DNA of 64,000 bases, from assembly GCA_013398175.1 (NCBI GenBank), contig VZRZ01000222.1:132648-196647 (forward strand), written 5' to 3'. Source of the stretch: Climacteris rufus. Taxonomy: Eukaryota > Chordata > Aves > Passeriformes > Climacteridae. The notes under the pieces were generated by a model. That model was not told the DNA's origin. It ran no database searches and saw nothing but the letters and a program-made list of their open reading frames with translations. A program made the position numbers and the translations under genes. Positions 36,250-48,641 of this stretch are shown piece by piece. Every line of letters begins with the position of its first letter. The first letter of the stretch is position 1.

Positions 36250-39200
36250 CATAAATTCTTTGCAGGGATGGCTGTTCAGGAGTCCTCCCGGGCCTTGGGA
36301 GGTGCACAGCAAAGGCTGCTGCCCTCCCAGTCAACACAACCTGGGCACAGGGCAGAGCTGAGACAGAAGCACAGAGGACCAAGGGACACATCCCAGAAGA
36401 GAAGTGTCTTGAGTGCAAACCTGTCATGTGCATGTGAGATCAGGTTCTTGCCTTCCAGACTCAGCCTGCCCTGGAAAACCACTTATGAGTCCTGATCAAG
36501 GAGCCCTCCTGTGTCCTATTTCAGAAGTTTCTGACATGTTTCTTTGTTTTGACTACTTAACGGTTTTATCACATGCATAACTTCAGTAATTTAGAATGAA
36601 TCTATTTACTTTGCTAGTTCTGCATGTCCTCACCTCTGCAGCAGCTTTATCCATTGTTTGTCAAAGGCACTGTCACACGTATGCTTCTGCTTCAGAAACT
36701 GAAGTGGGTTGGTCCTTGTATGGGCCTGAAAGATTTGAGTTTCCAACCCAGAAGCTCTTTCATTAAATAAGAAAAAATGTAGAGGTAGCTGATGGGAAGT
36801 ATAGCTGACAAAATGTAAGAGAGAAATGAAAGGAAAAAGAACCAAATGTACCCACAAGCAGGGGGTATGCAAATTGCAGGTTTCATTGGGAAAATTTATT
36901 ATGGAACAAATTTAGACCCCACAGAAGGCAACAGAAAGACTCCTGCAGAATTCTGTGGGCTTTGGGTCAGGTTTTAAATCCTGAAAACCTCAGTATCCTG
37001 TCAGATCATACCAAAATGTGCTAAAACATCTATCAGAAGTGTGGAAAATACTTCAAAGGAAGTATGCACAGAACCCCATAGGAAAAAGTGTGTAATAAAT
37101 GTGAATGCTCAATTTGATTTACTCCCTTCTTTGATAGTAGAAACATCCTGTAGCTGTAACCAGCTGTGAGCATACTCAAATGTGGAAAAAGCACCGAGTG
37201 GTCTCCTTGTCCTTGGGCTCCTAGTATAAAAAGCATCAAGGATTTCTGCTAGTCATGCAGGTAGAAATTCACTATCTTTGTGTTTAAGATGGAAAATTGA
37301 AGCCATTGTGTTGGTTTGCTATTCTTTCCCCTTAAGAAAAGAGGATTTAGATTTATCAGGTCCAATTTAGAAGGTCAAGTATCCACTAGATTGGAAGGAA
37401 AAGCTGTAATATGGAGATAAATTTCAGAGGTCAGTTTCCTCTACCTTGGGGACTTTATTAAAGAACTTGTGCATGTAACATCTTCTAGTTCATTTGCATT
37501 GTTGGAACATATTCTCGTGGCTTTTAATGAATGCTGTGGTGTTACTCACTAGCTGTGCACAGGAAGCTTTAAGGCACACAGCAGGTTACACACAAAACAC
37601 ACTTTGTGGAGTATGATAGAAGAGGTTCTTACCATCATCTAAGCAAACAAAAAAACTTCCCAAAAAGTCAGTAAAACAGACTGACTTTTAAAATATTTTA
37701 AAACATTTTTTAAAATAAATGCTAAAAAGTAGTAGGATCTTGTGCTAAACAGTACACTGTCTACCACAGGAAGACACTTTTGAATGAAAGTATCACAGAA
37801 AACTATCAGGGAAAACATCTCTCTTTTTTGGAAAGGCTATTCTGTAAAAAAGGGATTTAAGGCATGTGTGCATTTAGCAAGATGAGGATGGAAGGGAAGG
37901 TGCATGATGTTTGTGGATCCATGAGGGAGGGACAGAGGCAGAGGGGTCAATAAATTCTGTGTAGGAATTAGGATTCTACAGCTTTTACTTTTTATGTGCT
38001 TAGAGATAAACATTATTGCAAAATCTAATAGACATTGGAAGTCTATGATCTGTGGTAATATGTCCAGTCTGTATGAAGGCTCATGTTTATCTATAGAGAA
38101 CTGTTTTATGTGGTGCTAAACAATAGTAATTTTTGAAAAGAATTGCATTTAGTAGTATTTCTCAAAGATAACTACACCCTCCAGTACTTCAAAACTGTCA
38201 AATAACTTTTAGTTGATGCTAGAATACATGGTAGTATTAGTGAATCATCACTATAACTCCTCATTTCCTCAAAAAACATAATATATGAGTTTTATGAAAG
38301 CTATTGACTATTTTGGAGGGCAAAGTATCAATGCTGCCAGTAAGAAAGATATTCAATTTCACATTTTCATGACTTGCCAGAGATCTTTCTTCACTTCTCT
38401 AAATAAAAAGAATTATTAAAATTTCATGGAAGAGTTATGCAAGATAAACCATGTTAGAAATAGCTGACATTGGTGGGAGGGGTGATATATGGTGAACACT
38501 GCTATCAGTTAATCAATTATTTCAGTAATCAGTTATTTCTAGGATATCAGAGGTCCTCTTGAAGAGTTAATGCATGTAATGTGAGTAAATATTGATTAAA
38601 TTATTTTATTGAAAATCTTTGAAAAACTCCATACAAAAGGCAGGAAAAGGAGGGATAAGGCAAATGTAAACAGAATAATCTTGCTTATCAAGGAGATCCT
38701 TGTTCTTGTGAGTAGCCAAAGGTTATGACACAAAGAATTAAGATCAATGACCATAAACATGAAATAAAACAATAGGAAACACTTGAAATGGGAAAGGAGA
38801 TTCAGACTGTCTGAACAGCAGCCTACCTTCATCTCCACAGTTCTCAGAAGGACCAGCAAGATCAAAATTTTCACACAAATGGTGGGAACTTTGTAACTAG
38901 GCTGGAGAGTCTGCCATGCTGCATCACACGATTCCTGTACATGGAAGGCACAAAGGAATGTTTTGTTTCTGAAATGGCCCTGGCCAGAGGGACAGACACA
39001 CGCACATATGTGTCTATATATGCATACATAACCATATGCATAATATATGTAACATCTGTGTATATATATGGCCTGCCATAGCCTGGGCAACCTGACTACA
39101 GTGAGAGAAATAAAAAAGTTGTTTTCTGAATTGCTTGCTCTGTGGAAATCAAAACATGTGAAATTAGTTTGCTATCATTAGCAAGGTTTCTGAACCATAC

Positions 39201-39784
39201 TGCAAAACCTAAACTAAATTGTTTTGAATAACATCTTTTGCACAGCCCTTGCCAAGAACACATATTTTGTGAACCCATTGCTGATGTCCAGTTGCATCCC
39301 AAATTGCTCATCTCCCCAGAGTGCTTGTCTCATGGTCAGTATCATGTGGAGAAGTTGAATATCTCCTTCTTGTTACAAAAATCTTCTTTTCCTCCTTTCC
39401 GTAGAGGGTATATGAGGCCTTTTGGGTTTCTATCAACAGCTCATTGGTGCCACAGGAGACTAATAATCTCTTTCAAGTAGTTTGCAGTGGAGAAGATTTT
39501 TTCTTCCTTTGATAGAGCCTGTAGCCTCAATTTTCAAAGTTGATGGTGTGACTTTCTTTTCAAAGTAGGCAAACTAGTTAGAATAGTTGTTTTTTTCCTG
39601 GTCAAACTGGAAACAAGCAAGTGTTGCCCTGAGTTTTGGAGCTCTTCAATGTTTTCATTCTTCTGTAACAGTTTCTCACACACTTTCTGTAAACATAGCC
39701 ATGTTTTTCTAACTGTGTTCTATTGTTTGCATTCCTTTCTCCTGGGCAGAGATATTTGATGGATATTTCCTTTGACCAGTGTGA

Positions 39785-39960
39785 TTGAGGGGCGGCAAGT
39801 TCTCCCTCCAATTCACTGTGGTTTCTAAGAGGATATATAAAATAAAGTCCGGGGAATGCTCCCCAGTGCTCCCTAGAGTTTTGGCTCTGTCTCTCCAACG
39901 TGTGTCTGCATCTTTCTTTCGTGTCCAAGTGCGACAAGCAAGGACTTCAAAGACATTTTT
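39785..39960 (+). promoter_or_regulatory. TATA-containing, CpG-bearing segment; promoter or old LTR
   Basis: TATATAA at 39834-39840 is followed at once by 'aataaagtccgggg'. Five CpGs occur within about 145 bases (39792, 39850, 39899, 39920, 39932), unusual for this CpG-poor window. A TATA box, a short following AATAAA and then a pyrimidine-rich stretch with 'tttcgtgtcc' is the arrangement at the centre of many retroviral LTRs. It would also fit a small promoter. LTR ends (TG...CA) and a target duplication could not be fixed. Confidence 0.28.
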
Positions 39961-42136
39961 AATTTTTTTTTTTCAGATGTTTTCAAGATTCACAACATTT
40001 GGTTTGACAAAGCAAGGGTCTTCACTCACACTCAGATTTATCACATGGAGGGTTTGTGCCTGAGAAATGCTTTAACCTAACCCTCCAACAGCCAGAGGTA
40101 TGAAATGGGTTACTCACTTTGTGTCTTCAAAGTATTTATACTTTAGAGAAGACAAGAAAAGTTTTCATATAAATAATTTAAGGGAGGGTAATGAAAACCG
40201 CAGTTCTTCCCTTCTATGGAAATTATGACAGATATAAGTTTTTTTTAACAAAACTTCTGTGTAAATAGTCATAGCACTGAATGAAGTGGTGGGTACACAC
40301 CACAAACCATATGGGATGGGGATGGTTCTACAAACCTAGCACCTATCTCTGAAAACCCTTTCAGACTTCCTAAATAAGAAGTAGAGCATTCAGTGGGGAG
40401 TGGAGTCATTTTAAAAGCAGGATTTAATGCATAACTTTCAAGCAATTGCTTTTTTTAAAACTGCATATTAAATATTCAAAGGCATTTTCTCTGCAGAGCA
40501 GCTTTTAAAAGGATTGGTATGCCAGACACCCTTCATGTTGTCCTTATCTTTATTTAAACAAATCATCTTGGTGCTCTGAAGTATCAAACTACAATCTTCT
40601 GAGCTGAGCCATGTCACAAAAAGAGCTATTTGTACATACAAATATCATCAATTGTACAAAGCACAACAGAAGATGCAGCCCACTAGTAAGTACATTCAAA
40701 TATGAAGTACAAGTTTTTGGCTACGGGGCTCTACATGTAGGACTGTTTTGTCCAAAAGAGCTGAGTTTATTTAACACTAACTAGAAATAAATCCTATGAA
40801 TAAAATCAATTCGACAATGTCCTCATGTTTGAAAGAAAAAAAAGATACAAGTATTTTCAGTATGGTTACAACTTTGTCAGCTCTATGGTCATTAATTAAT
40901 AAGCTACAGCTTGACATGATGATGAGTCATAGAATGACTTCTGGACACTTGGCAACATCGTGAAATTCCAATGAGCCAAACAGAGAATTATCTAGGCTTC
41001 TTTAGTTAAAACCTTTAGGAAAAAAATTTGAACATGTAGTGATAGATACTGTAAGTAGGAGATTGGAGAGCTTAAACTCAAATATTCACTAAAAAAATCC
41101 ACACCATTTCAAAGTAAGTTTACAATAGTTAATTTTCAAAGTGCACTTTAAGTTTTTTAGGCATTAATAAGCACTTCCAAGAGTTCTTTTGGTCACCATA
41201 CCATCAGTAGAGAATAGCACAACTAGCATCTGATACAGAATAGCTTGACTTCAAGATTTTGTGTTCCACAGCGACTAAAGCACATGGATTTTGGTCCACG
41301 GCTTGATATTAGTGGAAAAACTCCCATTGGTTTCAATGGATTTTGTAACTTCGTAACAGTAACTCTAGTCCCTCTTTTCTAAAACTGAATCAAAATTATG
41401 CTTGTGATTGCAAATCTGTGTCACTGGTTAGATCGTGTATTCCTATGTGTGGAGCAATACTGGATCTCATATTTGGGAGGTCAGACCCACATCTGGTTTC
41501 CAGAGAGAAGAACAAAGAGAAGAATAAAAAGCAAGGCAAGGCAAGGTGAGTTGGCTGAATGTACAATTACATGCTTGCTTTAGAGTAGTGGTTATAGATA
41601 TTATGTGTGCAGATCAGGGATATAGTGTTATACTGTCATCATAATAAGCATAGCAGACTACAACATGTATTAAGTTGGTTCTCCGTATCTAGTACTCTGC
41701 AAGACAGCTTGCATGTTAAACATTTTTTGCTGGTCCTGTAGCTTCAGTGAGAGTGGACTAAATACATAAAAATCAGTTTGAACTTTCCCTGGTTTAACTT
41801 AACAACAGGTATTTCACCTATGTATACCTTTATTGCTTTTCTAGATAGAATTGGTGAGCTGGATCTGGAAAGTGCACTTTAGACCACACAGCATGTGAAC
41901 TCATCAGGCACCAAGTTTGTCAGGTAGTTTTGGGCATTTAAAGGAAGAAAAATATATCATGAGTGTAAAGCTACCCAGGTGTTACTGCGAATGATATTAT
42001 GAATCATTAAAACATAATGGTATTGTTGCCTTAGATTTTAACCCTTGTATTTTTCAAATCCTGTATTGTCTGGCGTCTATGCTTTATATCTCGTTGGTTG
42101 CTGTTTTCTATAGACATAACACTACCACTCTGTACT
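39961..42136. other. Unassigned non-coding DNA
   Basis: AT-rich, with no repeat or gene recognised. A short GGCAA triplication occurs at about 41530-41546. It ends at an assembly gap. Confidence 0.55.
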
Positions 42137-42189
42137 NNNNNNNNNNNNNNNNNNNNNNNNNNNNNNNNNNNNNNNNNNNNNNNNNNNNN
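42137..42189. other. Assembly gap, 53 N
   Basis: Fifty-three unknown bases interrupt the sequence just before an LTR 3' part. The gap probably hides the 5' part of that LTR or more of the element. The given length may be an estimate and need not be the true size. Confidence 0.98.
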
Positions 42190-42370
42190 AACGGACCAAG
42201 CCTATAAAAGTGTGGAGAACTGGTGACTCGTTGTCCATTTTGGGTGATACCCCAAGGAGGGGGCTTTGTCTGCCCTAAATCTACCTTTGGAGGCCCTTCA
42301 AATAAATACCCACCTTTTATTCCCTTACTCCTGCCTGGCCTCAGTTTTTCGGCTAGCCTTTTAGGCATCA
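42190..42370 (+). mobile_element. Endogenous retrovirus LTR, 3' part
   Basis: Immediately right of the gap are a TATA box (TATAAAAG, 42203-42210), then 'gtgactcgttgtcc', and about 90 bases later a polyadenylation signal AATAAA (42301-42306). A pyrimidine-rich U5-like tail follows, ending '...ttaggcatca' at about 42370. The TATA to AATAAA to terminal CA order and spacing match the U3-end, R and U5 of an avian endogenous retrovirus LTR on the plus strand. The 5' part is missing in the N run. No gag, pol or env sequence is visible to the right, so this is either a solo LTR or the right LTR of an element lost in the gap. I cannot name the family. Confidence 0.7.
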
Positions 42371-43115
42371 GTATAAGAAAATCTCTGGTGATGGCAATGA
42401 ATTCACCAAAAAAGCCATTATAATATTTTAGCCTTGGATAGTCCTTCAGTGTTTTTTCATCATGCCCTGGTGCATCTTCTGTTTCTCCAATTGTCCAGAT
42501 GAGATAAAAAAAATAAAATTAATATTCCCTTTATATGCCCTGGATAATATGGTTCATAGGTGTTGTATAAGGAGCAATTTATTACCCTATTTAAGCAAAT
42601 GTCAGGAGCTAATATACTAGAAGATTCTCCTGGAAATGCTGGATGAGATCTTTAATGCTTTCTAGGAAAGAAGGAATTATGCAAGGAACAGAACAATAAA
42701 AACACTGAAAATAGTTTAGTTTCAGATTCAAACATTAGTGTTGTTTACTAAATTTCAACTAAATAGGGGCCTTGCTGTGTTGTGTTATGTTATTTATAGA
42801 TAATTGGCAAGCAACAGTTTGAAAGACAGCTAGGATGAAAAAAAGGACTAATTTTTTCACTTCCTAATGCAAAACAAATGGAGACACTATATGGAATTAT
42901 CAAACCTGTGTAAGAACTGTGTAACAAAGTCAAAAGAAGATTTTGAGGCTTGACCCAGGATTGCAACCACGAGGCTGTCCTCATTCTTGGAACTGAGGAA
43001 TGAAAGGGTGCAAAATCAAAGAAGACTCTTTAAATTGGTTGTGGTTATTTTTAAATTTTTTTTTCATTTTGGCACTGAATTATTATTCTTCTTGTTTCAT
43101 AATAAAAATAACAAC

Positions 43116-43130
43116 AATAATAATAATAAT
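43116..43130 (+). repeat. AAT microsatellite, 5 units
   Basis: Five AAT units sit in an A-rich context next to 'aataaaaataacaac'. Confidence 0.85.
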
Positions 43131-43263
43131 ATGCAACTTGGCAAAACATAGTATTTTGACATCAATAAATTAAAAGAAAAATATTTGCAAAATTCAATGA
43201 TAAGGTTAAAATCAAGAAGCATATACAGAAGTAATTCTTTGGGATGCTTCAGGTATACTTGAA

Positions 43264-43281
43264 TACAGTACAGTACAGTAC
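43264..43281 (+). repeat. TACAG pentanucleotide repeat
   Basis: TACAG is repeated three times plus a partial unit. Confidence 0.88.
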
Positions 43282-43571
43282 TTAAATACAATTTAAGTGT
43301 CTGTTTTAAATTAGAAGGCTGGGTGAGAAAAAAACCAGTTTAATCTTCATACAAACCAATGAAACTTTCAGAATTATTTCATTCATGTGTAGTGTCAGGA
43401 ACACCTTAATGTAGTTAGTATGCTGGAAATAGAAGATACAGTCTTGTTTCCACAGAAGCCAGTGTGTGGTTTTCCTATTGGCTTCAAAGGCAGCAGGACT
43501 GAGCAGTGGATTATTGCAAAAGATGAAGCAAAGATGCTTCTTTACTAAAACAAAATGTTTGTTTTGTGCAA

Positions 43572-43607
43572 ATGCCAATGCTGATGCCAATGCTGATGCC
43601 AATGCTG
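43572..43607 (+). repeat. 12-bp tandem repeat, three perfect copies
   Basis: The unit 'atgccaatgctg' is repeated three times without a mismatch. The unit is a multiple of three, so one minus-strand frame reads a short A/S/L repeat. No gene context supports that frame. Confidence 0.93.
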
Positions 43608-44484
43608 CTACTATATTGATCTAAAATTAATTGTATACCCTACAGCCTGATTAAAATTTAACTTTAAAATTAAACAGCACAAAGGCACATTCTTCCAACA
43701 CATCATATTCAATAGATCCATCCCAGGTTGTGTTATTTCTTTGAATATTGACTACTCTAAACTACTTTTGTACTCTCTGCTGTGGCCATGTTTTCCACAG
43801 CTAAAAGCACCAAAGCGACAATAATAAAATCCAAGAATCCATCTTTCTTTTGCATTACGTTCTTCTTAATGATTGATTTTCCTCAGGACTCTGTTTTTCT
43901 GTACTGCCCAGCGTGCAGCCTGAGTACAAAAACTTAAACATTGAAGCTTTCTGTAGATCAGTGGATTTATGGACGCAAAACCTGCAGCAATCTATCAAAA
44001 AAATTTCCTTTCCTGAGGTCCTAGGCATTAAAGCCATGACATTTAGTGCAATGATCTGAGTCAGAGTTATCTGTCATGCCTCAAACAAGAAAAACTAATG
44101 ACTTGTCAGAGAAAGTCTTTGATATATCTGCATCCTGCCTTTACAGACCAGGTAAGAGCTGCAAAATGAGGCAGACCTAGCACCATGCAGTTTATATTCT
44201 AAACTAAACTTCACCAGAAGTTTTATTTTTCTGCTGGGGAGACAAGGCACACATGTAGCAAGACTTCCGTACTAGACCATTGCTGTTGCAGTCAATGATG
44301 TTTGCCACAAGTTGCCATCTGCAACCCCAAGTTTGCTGCTGCCCCCACATACTGCTGTTGCAAACTCAGTTTTCTCATCTCCTTAAATAAATAGCTCCCC
44401 CCATATAACACACCTTCAACTGTACACAGCACATGTTGGTGATCAAGCGAGATGAACCCCATAGTGTGACTCTGCATACTACCA

Positions 44485-45637
44485 TGGAAATGACCGCAGT
44501 ATATTCTGGTACTAAAGGTGTTTTTTACCTAGGCTTCAGTAAAATCTTTGACATCGTTTCCCACAGCATTCTGCTGGAGAAACTGGCTGTTCATGGCTTG
44601 CATGGGTGTACTCTTGTCTGGGTAAAAACCTGGCTGTGGGGCCGGGCCCAAAGAAGGGTAGGGAATGGAGTTACATTCAGCTGGTGGCTGACTACCAGTG
44701 ATACTCCCCAGGACTCCATGTTGGGACAAGTCCTGTTTATTATCTTTATCAACAATCTGGATGAGAAGATCAAGGGCACCCTCAGCCAGTTTTCAGATAA
44801 CCCCACAGTGGGCGAGAGTGTTGATCTGCTGAAGGGTAGGAAGGGTCCACAGAGGAATCTGGATAGGCTGGATCAATGGACTGAGGCCAACTCTGTCAGG
44901 TTCAACAGGGACAAGTGCCAGGTCCTGCACTTGGGTCACAACAATCCCAGGGAACAGCTGAGGCTGGGGTAAGAGTGTCTGGAAGGCTGCCCTGGGAAAA
45001 AGGACATGGGAGTGCTGGTGACAGCAGTTGAACCTGAGTCAGCTGTGCTCACATGGCCAAAGAAGGCCAGTGGCACCTGGCCTATATCAGCAATAGTGTG
45101 GCCAGCGATTGCCTCCCAGTACTCGGTGCTGGTGAGGCCATACCTTGAATCCTGTGTCCACTTTCAGGCCTTATACCATGAGAAAGAAATTGAGGTGCTG
45201 GAGTGTGTCCAGAGAAGGGCAACAGAGCTGGAGAAGAGTCTGGAGCAGAAGTCTGATGAGGAGCAGCTGAGGGAGCTGGGGGTGTTTAGCCTGGATAAAA
45301 GGGAGCTCAGGTGAGGCCTTGTCACTCTCTACAACTGCCTGAAAGGAGGTTGTTGCAACGTAGGGGTCAATCTCTTCTCCTGAATAACAAGAGATAGGAT
45401 GAGAATAACAGGGAAGGTTTAGACTGGATATTAGGAAAAATTTCTTCACTAAAAAGATTGTCAAGCACTGGAACAGGCTTCCCAAGGAAGAGCTTGAGTC
45501 ATCAAACCTGAAGGTATTTAAAAGACATGTAGATGTGGCACTCATGAACATACTTTTGTGGTGGACTTGGAGGTGCTGGGTTTATGGTTAAATTCAGTTT
45601 TCTGAAAGGTCTTTTCTAACCTGAAAGATTCTATGTT
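44485..45637 (+). mobile_element. CR1 LINE, longest copy in window
   Basis: About 1.15 kb of CR1 on the plus strand: the RT palm domain to the end of ORF2 and the 3' UTR, ending 'cctgaaagattctatgtttt'. It is 5'-truncated near the start of RT motif A. The segments run in the expected order: motif A region, QGS region, FADD region, KCQVLHLG block, VRPYLESC block, ECVQRRAT block, LRELGVFSLDKRELR block, and the DIRKNFF and HWNRLP equivalents at 45415-45480. It is broken by stops (after 44972 and after 45314) and by frame changes. Confidence 0.96.
44505..44975 (+). pseudogene. CR1 ORF2 reverse transcriptase remnant
   Basis: Within a continuous frame starting at 44433, residues about 25-179 are CR1 reverse transcriptase. 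The role in intact elements is target-primed reverse transcription of CR1 RNA. Motif A reads YLGFSKIFD (residues 32-40), with Gly where the family has the catalytic Asp (codon at 44532). The motif after it reads PQDSMLG where PQGSVLG is usual. The FADD box reads FSDN (residues 120-123), so its second acidic residue is also lost. The frame stops at 44973. It cannot encode an active enzyme. The first 20 or so residues of the frame precede the element and are not CR1-like. Confidence 0.93.
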
Positions 45638-47811
45638 TTGGCATTTTTTTAGGTCTTCTGTCTCCTTTAAGTGTTGTCTCACACATGTGCCTGAACAGTA
45701 GTGTAAAGTGCCTAGGTATTAAAAAGCAGTCTTTCCAGGAAGTTTGCTTCCAGTCAGTTTGACTTCCCTTTTACATTACCATGAAGTTTAATAAGAGGTT
45801 TCTATAGTATTCTCTTAAATTGCTTCCAGTTTCCTCAAACCTAATGCTGCATTTCCGGCCAAGAAAAGCAGACTCATCTTTGCCAAATGTTAATATTCTG
45901 GATTAAGAGAAGATCTGACTGTTTTCTCTACCTCTTTTTAAATGTCTGCAGTCCCCAAATCACTTTAAAAAAAACCCCAAACCCCTGCATGAGGTATTTT
46001 ATTTGTTTATTGAAAATAGTAAAGGATAATTAGTAGGGAATGTTTAGAGAAAAATCTGTGTTTAAATCTCCTTTGGAGATATTATACACAGCAGCAGAGC
46101 ACTTCTGTATGGTACAATTGGTATGGTTCAACTGCAGCATATTCTGTTTTCCTCACAGCTGAAAGCATTTTCTAACATATTCACTTTCTGATTTACCCAA
46201 TCCATATCATCAGAGGGAATTAAGGACAGTGTTATATAACTGTCTTAACTCAAGATCACTAACCCAATAACCTACCTCAGTAACTCGACTGTCTGTCTCA
46301 TTTACAATTACCCGTTTTCACTTATTCATTAGGTGAATTTAGCTCTCACTTACTCATTACATTCACTCATTTTCAGCATGACTTCACTGCCTTCATTTCT
46401 AATGTATGTATCCTGGCTCAGTTACCAGCTCAAGATGGTGGTTCAGAAAGGGCCTGTGCTCATCTTAAAAGTATTCTCTTTCTCTAAATTCAATATGGTA
46501 GTTCTCTCAGTCAATACCCAAATGATTTCAGATCCCCTCCTTGGTGTACATGCCGAGGGGTTTTTTTAACAGACTCCTTACTTTTCAACTTTTTTCCCCT
46601 CAGGACTTGTAAAGCAGTAGTTGACTCCTCTTTCTGCTTTCTTTATTCTTAGTGTCATTGCATGTGGGCTACATGTCAGTCAAAGAAATACTTTCAAGGT
46701 ACCCTAAATAGGCCTCACATAAATGTTCTGCTGTAAATGCTATTTACAAACTCCATTTCACCTCATTCAATTTGTGCCTACAGTAAATAAAAATACAGGT
46801 CAGCATAAAATCTAGAAATACTCATGTTTCCAAAATCTGTGTACACACAGCAAATATGTGGGAGAAGTAAATGTCTTAGGTTTCAGATACATTTAGTGAA
46901 CTCAATATACAGCCAGACACCAGATTTCTAGCAAGCATGAGGGAAGTTCTACTATGTACAGAAGTTGCTAGATGTTGCTAGACAAGAGCAAGTTTCAGTG
47001 AAGTTGTAACATACTCTGTGACAAAGATCAAGATGCCTAGTGAGACTTTTGACTCATGTTTCGCTGTCAGCAAGACCTTTGCCTTGAGCCAACTTTTGTT
47101 TGGGGAGATTGGTAAGATTTCATAAGCTGTGCACAATACTTTGCATTGTCTTCCATCAGTCCTTTCATGTGGTGCACTCACCAAGTGCTGGCTGCCTCCA
47201 GTGACTGCCAGTATCCCAGGGAGTCTGGTAGGGGCAGAAAACTCTTCAACGGGACAGGAAGTTTTACTTGAGTTGAAAGAGGGCTCACAGCATGGTTTCC
47301 TCTTGTTTCTGCAGCCACACTGCACCACATTACCATTTTTCAACACTATACTTTTTGGTTGATGGCTAAAGGGGAAAGCTGTACATTAGCTTGAATACGG
47401 TTAATTTTCTTGGGAAAAATACACAGTTCTCTCTGCTGATTTTCTTAGTCAAGAAATAAGGCATATTGCTCTGGTTTCTGAATAAGACAAAATTAAGCAG
47501 CTTAACTGCCAATAGCTTCAGAATGTAATCTCATCTGTGTTAATTTACACAAATACAATGTAGTTGACCAAGGATGAAGTATCAAATCCTCATGAATGGT
47601 CATGATGCTCCTGTTGAAATTACGTGCATATTTCTATCGAATGAGATATTACTGAAAATTAACTCTTAGTTAACTATTTCATTTTTTTCCAAGTCATAGA
47701 CTGAGTATTCAGACAAGATTTTTGTCTCCTTACTTTGTTTACTGATAAAACCTTGCTTACCACACACTAATTTTTGACTATTGAGGTCACATTTCTTGTG
47801 TTTATGTTCAG

Positions 47812-47955
47812 CACAGGGCTTGGACTATACCAGCTGCCTTTTTTTAAGACTAAATTGATCTGTCCACCTTCAATGCTGAATTACTAATGAACAATTTAAA
47901 CAACTTTAGCTGGCTTCTGTTAGCTTGGATAACTTTGAACAGATGATGTGAACAG
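47812..47955 (+). other. Splice-bounded interval without an open frame
   Basis: 'tttatgttcag' precedes 144 bases ending AACAG, followed by GTAAGTATG, an excellent vertebrate donor. All three plus-strand frames contain stops, so a coding internal exon is excluded. A non-coding RNA exon or chance remains. Confidence 0.15.
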
Positions 47956-48607
47956 GTAAGTATGAAACACTAAATTTTTTTCATTTTTTGACATTGCTGA
48001 ATGAGAAATGAGATTTTATTGTCCCAGCTGGAATGGATAAGGCCACTCAGGCATTATTCTTTGCCACAATAATTTAAGGTCTTTCTCAAAAAAGGAAAAA
48101 AAGAAGCTTGTACTAAACTATTGTAAACTTGCTTATTTTAGTGATTCATGAAACAGAGAAACTGCCTGTTAACTTCTTCCCTAGTTAAGGTTAGATCTCA
48201 GTGAAAATTTCCTAGATCTATAATTTCTGGTGAAACTATTTTTGTCTTTTTTATTTATTATAACATTAGTCCGTGGCAGGAGGACAGGTATATGACAGGA
48301 TCACATGTGCTGAGGTATATTTCAGTCATGACAGAAGTAAAATGTCAAGAGGAAATGGGATAATGAATATCTTTATCCAAGAAGTTTCCCAGCCTGAATC
48401 CAGTTTTGGATCTCTAGACCTTCCACTTGCACAAGTTCTATTTAATACTTTCAACTGGAAGCTGGTTTTATAAGCAGATCCATATCCTATCTTCAGCAGT
48501 ACTTCCTCAGCACGGTCATTTATGACATCCTAATTCAGCACTTCTCCTGAGAGTCATCTCTGGCACTAAAATGGACCCTTTACAGAAAGTCCAAGTGCCT
48601 GCTTGTT

Positions 48608-48641
48608 CTTTTAATTTTTTTTCTTTTTTTTTTTTTTAATT
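48608..48641 (+). repeat. T-rich low-complexity run
   Basis: T runs interrupted by AA and C. No retroposon body on the minus strand was recognised on its left. Confidence 0.8.

Larger units (their letters stand above)
34915..39780. other. Unassigned non-coding DNA
   Basis: No gene or transposon was recognised apart from the microsatellite and small duplication listed separately. The 164-codon minus-strand frame at 38596-39090 is the longest here. It runs through a TATATG/CACACA-rich patch (39000-39070), is rich in Y, I and C, and is judged a chance frame. Confidence 0.55.
42371..44484. other. Unassigned non-coding DNA with short tandem repeats
   Basis: AT-rich. Three small tandem repeats (43116-43130, 43264-43281, 43572-43607) are listed separately. 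No gene was recognised. Confidence 0.55.

Noticed and set aside
38596..39090. Minus-strand open frame of 164 codons
   Set aside because: It runs through a TATATG/CACACA-rich patch, its product is biased to Y, I, C, L and F, and there is no domain, signal or splice context.
43306..43602. Minus-strand frame beginning with an alanine/serine/leucine repeat
   Set aside because: The start is the 12-bp tandem repeat, and the rest has no domain or context.
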